A DNA stretch of 12,079 bases from Candidatus Eiseniibacteriota bacterium (GTDB lineage Bacteria; Eisenbacteria; RBG-16-71-46; JAGVPR01). The stretch covers positions 1-12,079 of the forward strand of contig JAGVPR010000278.1 in the NCBI GenBank assembly GCA_020052115.1. Direction: 5' to 3'. This document shows positions 5,411 to 12,079 of the stretch, piece by piece; position 1 is the first letter of the stretch; each line of letters begins with the position of its first letter. The notes under the pieces are model-generated. The model saw only the letters and a list, made by a program, of their open reading frames with translations. It was not told where the DNA came from and ran no database searches. The position numbers and the translations under genes were made by a program.

Positions 5411-8400
5411 ATGCACTCTCGCCTTGCCGTTGCTCGCTCCGCAGCCATGATCCACCGCCTGCCGCTCGTTCTCTTCTCCGTCGCGATCCTCGTGTCGCAC
5501 GGCCGCTCGGCCGCCGGTCCCGTCGGCTACTACCGACATCCGGCCGTTCACGGCGAGACGATCCTCTTCGTCGCCGAGGGCGATCTCTGGAAGGTCTCGA
5601 GCCGGGGCGGGGTCGCCGCGAGGCTCACGAGCCACGCGGGGATGGAGATGAACCCGGTTCTCTCGCGCGACGGCTCCACGGTCGCCTTCACGGCGCAGTA
5701 CGAGGGGCCGACCGAGATCTACACGATGCCGGCAGAGGGCGGCCTTCCGACGCGCTGGACCTACGATGGAGCGCGCTGCAACCCGGCGGCGTTCGCTCCT
5801 GACGGGCGTCTCGTCTACGTCACACAGCGGTATGCGGGTCTTCCGAACTATCAAGCGGTGCTCCTGGATCTTCACGACGGCGCGCGGGAGCGGGTGCCCC
5901 TGAGCCAGATCGCCGATGCCGCGTTCTCCGACGACGGCGGCGCGCTCTTCTTCGAGCGCTTCCCCTTCCAGGGCAGTCACACGAAGAGATACCGGGGTGG
6001 AACGGCGCAGGACATCTGGCGCTTCGATCCGGCGACCGGGCAGGAAGCCCGCAGTCTCACCGGCGATCACCCCGGCACGGATCGCAGCCCGATGTTCTGG
6101 CAAGGGCGCCTGTACTTCGTCTCCGATCGAGACGGCGCCATGAACGTGTGGTCCATGACCCCGGATGGATCGGACAAGCGACAGCACACGCATAACGTGG
6201 ATTGGGACATGAAGGACGCCGCGCTCTCGGAAGGGAGAATCGTCTACCAGCTCGGCGCGGGCATTCGCGTGTTCGACATCGCCGGCGGGGACGACCGCGA
6301 GATCCCGATCACTCTGGACACCGACCTCGACCAGGCGCGAGAAAAGTGGATTGACAAGCCGTGGAAGTGGCTCACATCGGCGCACGTCTCGCCGAGCGGA
6401 GATCGCGCCGTCCTCACCGCGCGCGGCCAGGTGTTCGTCGCGCCGCAAGGCGAGGGGCGTCTCGTCGAGGCGACGCGCGGCGCCGGCGTGCGCTACCGCG
6501 ATGCGCGCTTCAACGCCGATGGAACCGGGATCCTCGCGCTGTCCGACGAATCGGGTGAGGTCGAGTTCTGGAGCCTTCCTGCGAGCGGGATCGGCGAGCG
6601 GGAGCAGATCACGCGCGGCGCGGAGGTCTTGCGCTGGGAAGGCATTCCATCGCCGGACGGCAAGCGGGTCGCGCACCACGACAAGAACCACGTGCTCTGG
6701 ATGACCACTCTCAGAAACGGCGAGACGATCCGCGTGGATGCGAACACCGTGGACGACCTCTCGGATCTCACGTGGTCGCCCGACAGCCGGTGGCTTGCCT
6801 ACGTCGCCATCGCGGACAATTTCCAGCGGCGCATCCGGATCTACGAGGTCGAGGGGGGCCGGATCCTCGACGCGACGAGCGACCGCTACGAGAGCTATTC
6901 GCCGGCATGGGGCGCAGACGGCAAGCGGCTCTACTTCCTCTCGGACCGCTCGCTTCACTCGGTCGTCAGAAGCGTCTGGGGCGCTCGCCAGCCGGATCCG
7001 TTCTACGACCGCACGGCGCGGATCTACGAGCTCTCGCTCGTCCCGGGCCTTCGCTCCCCCTTCGAGGCCGACAACGAGCTCGTGAAGGGCGAGGAGAAGG
7101 ACACCGCCGGCGACAAGGAGAGGGCCGGGAAGAAGGACGGCGACGAATCTGCGTCGGAGAAGCCGCCGCGGGTGACGATTGAGGCTCACGGTCTTGCCAC
7201 ACGCCTCTACGAGGTGCCGATCTCGCCGGGGGATTACACCGGACTGTTCATCGCGGGCGATCGGCTCTACTGGCTGTCGCAGCCCGACCGGCACGCGCCC
7301 AAGCTGAAGCTCGTCAGCGCGCCGATGCGTCATCGGGATCTCGAGGTGGCCACCGTGGTGGACAGCCTCCAGTCCGCCGAGCGATCGGCGGACGGAAAGA
7401 AGATCCTCGTCCGCACAGGTGACGCGCTCTACGTGATCGAGGCCGGGAGCGACAAGAAGGCCGATCTGGACGACAAGGCGCAGGTGGATCTGAGCCGCTG
7501 GTCTTTCTCGCTGGATCCGCGGGAGGAATGGCGGCAGATGTTCATCGAGGCGTGGCGCCTCGAGCGCGACTACTTCTACGACCCTAACATGCACGGCGTC
7601 GACTGGCCCGCCGTTCGCGAGAAGTACCAGCCGCTCGTCGAGCGCGTGAGCGACCGGGCGGAGCTCTCCGACCTTCTTGGGCAGATGGTGTCGGAGCTCT
7701 CGGCGCTCCACATCTTCGTGTACGGCGGGGACGCGAGGAGCGGGAGCGACGACATCCAAACCGCGGATCTCGGCGCCGAACTCGAGCGCGACGTCGCGGC
7801 GGGCGGATACCGCGTGACACGCGTCACCGCGTCGGATCCCGACCGGCCCTCTCTGGCGTCGCCTCTTGCCCTGCCCGGTGTGGACGTGAAGCCGGGCGAC
7901 GTGATCGTCTCGGTGAACGGAGAGCGCGCGCTCGATGCGCCCGAAGCGGGGGCGCTCTTGCGGCGCACGGCGGGCCGGCAGGTGCTCCTCCAGGTACGTC
8001 CCCAGGGATCCAGCGATCTCCGGAGCGTCATCGTCACGCCGCTCACCTCCGCGGACGCCTCCGACCGGCGCTACCACGAGTGGGAGTACACGCGCCGCCT
8101 CGAGGTCGAACGTCTGGGGGATGACCGCATCGGATACGTGCATCTGCGCGCCATGGGCGGCGACGACATGGATCAGTGGGTGCGGGAGTTCTACCCGGTC
8201 TTCGACAAGGAAGGGCTCATCATAGACGTCCGTCACAACCGGGGCGGAAACATCGAATCGTGGATCCTCGGAAAGCTGCTCCGAAAGGCGTGGTTCTGGT
8301 GGCAGCCGCGCGGAGGAGCGCCGTACTCGGACATGCAGTTCGCCTTCAACGGCCACGTCACCGTGCTCTGCGACGAGAGCACGGCCTCCGATGGAGAAGC

Positions 8401-8749
8401 GTTCGCCGAGGGAATCCGCCGTCTCGGACTCGGCAAGGTGATCGGCACGCGCACATGGGGAGGAGAGATCTGGCTCTCCAGCTCGAATCTCCTCGTTGAT
8501 CGCGGCATCGCCACGGCGGCGGAATCCGGCGTCTACGGCCCGGAAGGCCGCTGGCTGATCGAGGGCCGCGGCGTGGAGCCTGACATCGTCATGGACAACC
8601 TGCCGCACGCGACGTTCGGCGGGCAAGACGCGCAGCTCGAAACGGCGGTGAAGCATCTGCTGGACCGCATCGCAGAGGAGCCGATGCGTCTTCCCAAGGC
8701 CCCGCCCTACCCCGACAAGTCGTTCGGAGGGAACAAGCCGAAGCGGTGA
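5411..8749 (+). CDS. Tricorn protease homologue, secreted S41-family serine peptidase with beta-propellers and PDZ domain
   Basis: A 1112-residue protein with the tricorn architecture. Residues 1-35 are a signal peptide (core LPLVLFSVAILVS); the ATG at Met13 is an alternative start. Residues about 37-690 form two beta-propellers with TolB-like blades (SRDGSTVAFTA, APDGRLVYVTQ, SPDGKRVAHHD, SPDSRWLAYVA, GADGKRLYFLSD), interrupted at about 559-586 by a charged Lys/Glu/Asp linker. A helical C1 domain (693-780) carries His767 in ELSALHIFVYGGD, a PDZ domain spans about 785-872, and the C2 peptidase domain has the RHNRGGN oxyanion loop (941-947) and nucleophile Ser993 in TASDGEAF, then GLGKVIGTRTWGGEIW. 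The archaeal enzyme trims proteasome products in the cytosol; the signal peptide here implies periplasmic or extracytoplasmic peptide degradation. Leu766 replaces the Ser expected before the catalytic His. It is monocistronic, divergent from the lipoprotein and ends at a bidirectional terminator. Confidence 0.95.
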   Translation: MHSRLAVARSAAMIHRLPLVLFSVAILVSHGRSAAGPVGYYRHPAVHGETILFVAEGDLWKVSSRGGVAARLTSHAGMEMNPVLSRDGSTVAFTAQYEGPTEIYTMPAEGGLPTRWTYDGARCNPAAFAPDGRLVYVTQRYAGLPNYQAVLLDLHDGARERVPLSQIADAAFSDDGGALFFERFPFQGSHTKRYRGGTAQDIWRFDPATGQEARSLTGDHPGTDRSPMFWQGRLYFVSDRDGAMNVWSMTPDGSDKRQHTHNVDWDMKDAALSEGRIVYQLGAGIRVFDIAGGDDREIPITLDTDLDQAREKWIDKPWKWLTSAHVSPSGDRAVLTARGQVFVAPQGEGRLVEATRGAGVRYRDARFNADGTGILALSDESGEVEFWSLPASGIGEREQITRGAEVLRWEGIPSPDGKRVAHHDKNHVLWMTTLRNGETIRVDANTVDDLSDLTWSPDSRWLAYVAIADNFQRRIRIYEVEGGRILDATSDRYESYSPAWGADGKRLYFLSDRSLHSVVRSVWGARQPDPFYDRTARIYELSLVPGLRSPFEADNELVKGEEKDTAGDKERAGKKDGDESASEKPPRVTIEAHGLATRLYEVPISPGDYTGLFIAGDRLYWLSQPDRHAPKLKLVSAPMRHRDLEVATVVDSLQSAERSADGKKILVRTGDALYVIEAGSDKKADLDDKAQVDLSRWSFSLDPREEWRQMFIEAWRLERDYFYDPNMHGVDWPAVREKYQPLVERVSDRAELSDLLGQMVSELSALHIFVYGGDARSGSDDIQTADLGAELERDVAAGGYRVTRVTASDPDRPSLASPLALPGVDVKPGDVIVSVNGERALDAPEAGALLRRTAGRQVLLQVRPQGSSDLRSVIVTPLTSADASDRRYHEWEYTRRLEVERLGDDRIGYVHLRAMGGDDMDQWVREFYPVFDKEGLIIDVRHNRGGNIESWILGKLLRKAWFWWQPRGGAPYSDMQFAFNGHVTVLCDESTASDGEAFAEGIRRLGLGKVIGTRTWGGEIWLSSSNLLVDRGIATAAESGVYGPEGRWLIEGRGVEPDIVMDNLPHATFGGQDAQLETAVKHLLDRIAEEPMRLPKAPPYPDKSFGGNKPKR

Positions 8750-8830
8750 TCGCGTGGCGATGCTCTTCCTCTCGGGTCTTGGGGCGCTCGCCTTGCGGTG
8801 CAGGAAGTAACGCGATTCTCCGATCCGGGT

Positions 8831-8869
8831 GAAACGAGAAGGGCGGCCGAGGCCGCCCCTTTTCGTTTC
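8831..8869. terminator. Bidirectional hairpin terminator between converging genes
   Basis: Arms GGGCGGC and GCCGCCC enclose a CGAG loop (8841-8858). Flanking GAAACGAGAA and CTTTTCGTTTC pair further with a small mismatch or bulge, giving a stem of about 18 base pairs in total. The plus strand has CTTTTCGTTTC on the 3' arm and the minus strand CTTCTCGTTTC, so it can end both the protease transcript (stop at 8749) and the sigma/anti-sigma transcript (stop at 8886). The rest of 8750-8885 holds nothing I recognise. Confidence 0.75.
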
Positions 8870-8885
8870 AGCTCTCGCGGGTATG

Positions 8886-9851
8886 CTACTGCCTCTGCTC
8901 GTGCTTCTCGACGTTGATGCGAACCTCCCCGTTCTCCACCGTCACCTCGCCCTGGACTCCGGCCTCGCGCATCTGCCGCTCGATGTCGGCCTTCACGTCC
9001 GCGTCCGTCATGCCGGGCTTCCGTTCGACGTCGAAGCGATGGATCTGGGCGTTCACGGAGTCGCCGCCTTCGGTCTGGAGGTTGAGGCGGAACTCGCGTT
9101 CGCTCTCATCCGAACTCGAATCGTCGGCCTGGATGGTGACTTTCGTCTGGTCGCCCTCGCGGCTGACCTGCACCTGGGAATTCTCGATGCCGGAGGCTTC
9201 GAGCTGCGCTCGGATGTCCGACTCGATCTCCGCCGGGGAGCGCCCCGCAAGCTGGACGTTCAGGTTCACCACTCGATCCATCGCGAAGGCGTAAAGGCTC
9301 GTCGAGACGCGCTCCCTCTGCGGGAGCACTGACACCCGGGCCTCGAGCCCTCTCTTGCCGAGTGCGGAAGCGAATGCGTTGGCAACGCGTTCGATATCCC
9401 CCCGGCGGCGCGCAGGCACGCGCGCGAGGATCTCCATCCCGCGCGAGCCGGGGGCATTTGCCGGCTCGACCAGCACCTGGCGCGCGCCGAGAGCGCGGCC
9501 GAGCTCGGAAGCGATCTTCGTCACGGTCTGCCCGTCGAGACCCGGCGCCGCGAGCGACATCGTCACCTCGTGACCCGTCGTGCGTTGATACGAGACCGGA
9601 ACGACGCCCAGTATGACCGCCATCATCACAACGCCGCCCGCAATCGCAAGCCCGGGGCGCGCGCTGAGCCCACGTCGAAGTCTCATCCAGAAACCCTCCT
9701 CGATTGAACGCCGGTCCTCCGCGACCGCATGCGACCGGAGAATCCGCGCGGTATGTTCCAGTTCCGGAAGATCTCGATCGGTCGCGCTCCGATAGGCCTG
9801 GAGATCGCGCTCCAGAGCGCGTTCGGCATCACGCTGGCGATCGTCTATCAT
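8886..9851 (-). CDS. Single-pass membrane protein paired with the ECF sigma factor, probable anti-sigma factor with repeated beta-alpha-beta domains
   Basis: A 321-residue protein. Residues 1-65 are cytoplasmic, charged and helical (MIDDRQRDAERALERDL and onward), 66-85 are one transmembrane helix (PGLAIAGGVVMMAVILGVVP), and 89-321 would lie outside. The external part looks like four related strand-helix-strand units at about 95-130, 139-177, 194-241 and 267-315: each has a hydrophobic strand, a helix such as PAEIESDIRAQLEASGI or DADVKADIERQMREAGV, then VxV-type strands. An acidic Asp/Ser linker (243-252) separates units 3 and 4. The start ATG overlaps the sigma stop as ATGA, so the two are translationally coupled, the usual arrangement for a sigma factor and its inhibitor. 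No His-Cys zinc motif of typical zinc-binding anti-sigma factors is present, and I recognise no named family. The sigma-inhibitor role is inferred from context; the external region may be the signal sensor. Confidence 0.75.
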   Translation of the reverse strand: MIDDRQRDAERALERDLQAYRSATDRDLPELEHTARILRSHAVAEDRRSIEEGFWMRLRRGLSARPGLAIAGGVVMMAVILGVVPVSYQRTTGHEVTMSLAAPGLDGQTVTKIASELGRALGARQVLVEPANAPGSRGMEILARVPARRRGDIERVANAFASALGKRGLEARVSVLPQRERVSTSLYAFAMDRVVNLNVQLAGRSPAEIESDIRAQLEASGIENSQVQVSREGDQTKVTIQADDSSSDESEREFRLNLQTEGGDSVNAQIHRFDVERKPGMTDADVKADIERQMREAGVQGEVTVENGEVRINVEKHEQRQ

Positions 9852-10474
9852 GACGTTTCTCCTTCCACCGGGGGGTCCGCCAGTGCCGGCTTCCCGGCCG
9901 CCTCTACTCCGGCGTGAAATGCCGAGCGTCCGGGCCCGAAGCCCCAGCGCTCGTAGATCTGGCGCAGGCGCGCCCGCCCGCGGGACAGACGCGACTTCAC
10001 CGCCGAAGCGGACACTCCCTGGAGCGCCGCAATCTCCTCGATCCCCATCCCTTCGAGTTCGAAGAGCACAACGGCCTCCCGCTGTTCCGCCGGAAGAGCA
10101 GCGAGCGCCCGGGACACGCGCGCCGCTTGCCGGCGTTCACCATCCCACGCAGCGCCGTCCTCGCCGACCGGTTCGATCTCCCGACCCCTTCCGGTATCGA
10201 AGGGAAGGAACCGCTTCCAGAACGACCGCCGGGTTCGGCTTCGATGCACGTTTAGCAAGATCGCCCGGAACCACGGACCGAAGAGCCCGTCGTCACGCAG
10301 CGATGGAAGCGCCCTGTAGGCGCGCACGACGGCCTCCTGGAACAGATCGTCACCATCGTGAGCCGATCCCGCCAGGCGCCGTGCCATGCCTGCAGTCCGC
10401 GCATGGACCGGCGCCAGGAGTTCGACGAGGCGCCGCCATTCGTGGAGGTCTGCCTGCTGTCTCGCTGCTCTCAT
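9848..10474 (-). CDS. RNA polymerase sigma factor, sigma-70 family, ECF subgroup
   Basis: A 208-residue ECF sigma factor that would direct RNA polymerase to a stress or envelope regulon. Region 2 spans about 16-84, with the core-binding and -10 recognising segment DGDDLFQEAVVRAYRALPSL and FGPWFRAILLNVHRSRTRR. A linker of about 35 residues follows, then region 4 (about 120-172): LPAEQREAVVLFELEGMG and a helix-turn-helix IEEIAALQGVSASAVKSRLSRGR that reads the -35 box. There is no region 1 or 3. The last 35 residues are a Gly/Pro/Ala-rich tail beyond region 4, slightly longer than usual. ATG at 10472-10474 follows GGAAGGGA. Its stop overlaps the start of the membrane partner gene by four bases. 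The leader contains a perfect 12-base palindrome and an ECF-like promoter candidate, which would fit autoregulation. Confidence 0.93.
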   Translation of the reverse strand: MRAARQQADLHEWRRLVELLAPVHARTAGMARRLAGSAHDGDDLFQEAVVRAYRALPSLRDDGLFGPWFRAILLNVHRSRTRRSFWKRFLPFDTGRGREIEPVGEDGAAWDGERRQAARVSRALAALPAEQREAVVLFELEGMGIEEIAALQGVSASAVKSRLSRGRARLRQIYERWGFGPGRSAFHAGVEAAGKPALADPPVEGETS

Positions 10475-10504
10475 CCGTCCCTTCCGCCGGGATCGCTCCG
10501 AGCC

Positions 10505-10516
10505 CCAGGTACCTGG
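10505..10516. promoter_or_regulatory. Perfect 12-base palindrome in the sigma factor leader
   Basis: CCAGGTACCTGG reads the same on both strands and lies 30 bases upstream of the sigma start codon, between the candidate -10 box and the ribosome-binding site. It could be a repressor operator or a small hairpin in the leader. There is no known binding protein to assign. Confidence 0.35.
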
Positions 10517-10539
10517 CGCCCCGCTCTGGCACTACCGTA

Positions 10540-10568
10540 TAGACGCTTCCGACGCCGCCGAAGGTCGC
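10540..10568 (-). promoter_or_regulatory. Candidate ECF-type promoter of the sigma/anti-sigma operon
   Basis: On the minus strand GCGACC (10568-10563) is followed after 17 bases by CGTCTA (10545-10540). This loosely resembles the GGAACC/CGTC pattern of many ECF-dependent promoters, which would mean the sigma factor drives its own gene. An overlapping TATACG (10541-10536) could instead serve as a housekeeping -10 box. Both readings are weak. Confidence 0.25.
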
Positions 10569-10629
10569 AGGAGAGTGCGGTATTCGCCGCAGCGCGCCGA
10601 ATCTCTCGCGTTGAGCGACAGGCGGCGAT

Positions 10630-12079
10630 CTACGGGGAGTGAGCGCCGCCGGTCGCGAACCTCACGCGATACGCCCCGCCTGAGCCGCGTTCCCCCGTCG
10701 CTGCCAGCTCGAAGCGCTCCGGATGCTCGCGGAGCCAGCGGGCCTCGACGGTGGTGAGAGGCGGCAGCACGACGACGTAATCGGCCCTCGCCGCGACGAG
10801 CCGTGCAAGCCACGTCTCGTAGTCGGCAGATCTAGCCACGGCATCGGCGTTTCGGTAATCAATCACCGATCCGTCGCGCGTCACCGGAATGTAGAACACC
10901 TGGTTCTGCAATCGCGAGCCGTAGAGCGGATACCGCAGCCAGTTGTGCCCCATGTCGTCCCATCCCGCCGTCACCGCGATCCGGCGCTTCTCCCTGGTGT
11001 CGAGATGCCGCCAGAGCGGCCACTCGGCGGCGTACGGACGGTGGATCACGTGCACGTCGAACAGGCGCCCGGACTCCCCCGCGGCCTCGGCGTAGATTCG
11101 ATAGCGAAGTGCGGCACGCAGCGCGTGGAGCGGCACGGCCGCGGCGAGTGTTACGAGGATGATCGCGACCGCCGCCGCGCGAAACGAATGCAGGCGGCGG
11201 GCCACGATGACGGCAACGAGCACGGCGCTTCCCACGATCGCCCCGGAGGCGAGGATGCCCTGTACGTCGGCCGAGCCGAACCCGACCGGAAACGCCTGCG
11301 CGAGAGAGAACGCGAGCGCGACCCCTAGCGCCGCATCGGCGAATCGCCACGGCGCGGCGGCGGCAAGGATCGCGAGCGCCGCTACCGCGACGCCGAGAAG
11401 CCGCCCGCTCACGGGCCACCACAGGATGCGCCAGGCCGCGAAGTCATTCGAGAGGAAGAGCGCGACGTTCGAAATCGCTGCAAGGAGAAGGACGATGGCC
11501 GAGACCGCGGTCGCGCGACGCCGGACGAGCGCGGCGGCCCCGACGAGGCCGAGAAGAAGCAACAAGGGACCGGAAAGCCCGAGGTTCAGGTGCGGCCATC
11601 TGTCCGCGCGGCTGCCCCAGACGAGTCCGCCCAGCAACTCGCCCGCTTCGGTTCGCCTGTCTTCCGCCGGGATCATCTCGCCGCGATGGAGCAGCCGGAA
11701 CTCCTCGTTGTGCGGGAGCGAAGCGAAGGAGACCGGATAGAGCGGCGAGCCCGTGTCCAACCAGCTCCGGAAGTACGGAACCGCGCCGACGAGGGCGACC
11801 GCCGCAATCGTCGCGAGCCGGATCCCGAGCCGGCGTCGCCCGCTACGCATGGCCGAGACGATCACGACGAGTCCAACCAGCACGAGAATCGGCGCCGCCG
11901 AGATCTTCACCGCAACGTTCGCTCCGCAGGCGGCGACGGCGAGGATCCGATCCCCGTCAGATCCTCCCCGGAGCGCTCGGACGAGAAACACCGCGCCGAG
12001 TGCAAACAGCGCCACCACCACGTGGTCCACGTACCCGCTTGTGACGAGCGAGTAGAACGCGGGGGTCGCCCCCGCGGCG
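10630..12079 (-). CDS. Polytopic membrane protein, probable GT-C/PMT-type glycosyltransferase (N-terminus outside the window)
   Basis: The frame is open to the window edge, so at least 482 C-terminal residues are seen and the true start is missing; a GTG at 12030-12028 is internal to the open frame and unlikely to be the start. The visible part has about ten hydrophobic helices (for example VVVALFALGAVFLV, PILVLVGLVVIVSA, GPLLLLLGLVGAAALV, ASGAIVGSAVLVAVIVA), then a soluble C-terminal domain of about 150 residues. A luminal-type loop DTGSPLYPVSF and the late motif NWLRYPLYGSRLQNQVFYIP are typical of PMT/ArnT-like transferases, which move sugars from polyprenyl-phosphate carriers at the outer face of the inner membrane. 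The catalytic acidic motif of that family would be in the missing N-terminus, so the activity cannot be confirmed. It ends 155 bases upstream of the sigma gene on the same strand; no clear terminator separates them. Confidence 0.7.
   Translation of the reverse strand, partial: AAGATPAFYSLVTSGYVDHVVVALFALGAVFLVRALRGGSDGDRILAVAACGANVAVKISAAPILVLVGLVVIVSAMRSGRRRLGIRLATIAAVALVGAVPYFRSWLDTGSPLYPVSFASLPHNEEFRLLHRGEMIPAEDRRTEAGELLGGLVWGSRADRWPHLNLGLSGPLLLLLGLVGAAALVRRRATAVSAIVLLLAAISNVALFLSNDFAAWRILWWPVSGRLLGVAVAALAILAAAAPWRFADAALGVALAFSLAQAFPVGFGSADVQGILASGAIVGSAVLVAVIVARRLHSFRAAAVAIILVTLAAAVPLHALRAALRYRIYAEAAGESGRLFDVHVIHRPYAAEWPLWRHLDTREKRRIAVTAGWDDMGHNWLRYPLYGSRLQNQVFYIPVTRDGSVIDYRNADAVARSADYETWLARLVAARADYVVVLPPLTTVEARWLREHPERFELAATGERGSGGAYRVRFATGGAHSP

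Noticed and set aside
5360..8656. A 1098-codon open frame antisense to the protease gene
   Set aside because: It mirrors the protease almost exactly, its product is Arg/Val/His/Ala-rich with no domain motifs, and the sense frame has unmistakable tricorn motifs. Long antisense frames are expected where codon third positions are G or C.

Overview
The window is GC-rich, densely coding bacterial DNA with no RNA genes, insertion sequences or CRISPR. The gene families point to a free-living, Gram-negative-type bacterium: an exported tricorn-like S41 peptidase, a lipoprotein with a predicted DOMON/CBM9-like fold, an ECF sigma factor with a membrane partner, and a GT-C type membrane glycosyltransferase. 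Such sets are common in uncultivated high-GC lineages (Eisenbacteria, Gemmatimonadota, Acidobacteriota and relatives), but no marker gene here fixes the phylum, so that placement is inference.

Layout. (1) Bases 1-275 (+): the end of a reading frame with a clear HWE/HisKA_2 histidine-kinase N-box. The rest of the ATPase domain is replaced by an unrelated short tail, so it is a truncated or chimeric gene, or an assembly join at the edge. (2) Bases 291-4003 (-): three co-directional genes forming a likely operon, in order of transcription a MocR-type GntR/aminotransferase regulator, a LysN-like class I aminotransferase, and a PhzF-family isomerase. Upstream of the regulator is a cluster of GCCAAY-type direct repeats around a candidate promoter, a plausible MocR operator. 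(3) Bases 4211-5110 (-): a lipoprotein with a predicted beta-sandwich domain. (4) Bases 5411-8749 (+): a 1112-residue secreted tricorn-like protease, divergent from the lipoprotein gene, followed by a strong hairpin at 8831-8869 that can terminate both converging units. (5) Bases 8886-10474 (-): an ECF sigma factor overlapping by ATGA with a single-pass membrane protein whose external part appears to be four beta-alpha-beta repeats. This is a candidate sigma/anti-sigma pair without the usual zinc-binding anti-sigma motif. (6) Bases 10630-12079 (-): the C-terminal part of a polytopic glycosyltransferase-like protein running off the window.

The parts most worth following are the regulator/aminotransferase/isomerase operon of unknown substrate with its repeat-rich promoter, and the sigma factor with its unusual repeat-bearing membrane partner. 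The protease and lipoprotein fit peptide turnover and envelope functions. Most long antisense reading frames are by-products of high GC content and are not annotated.
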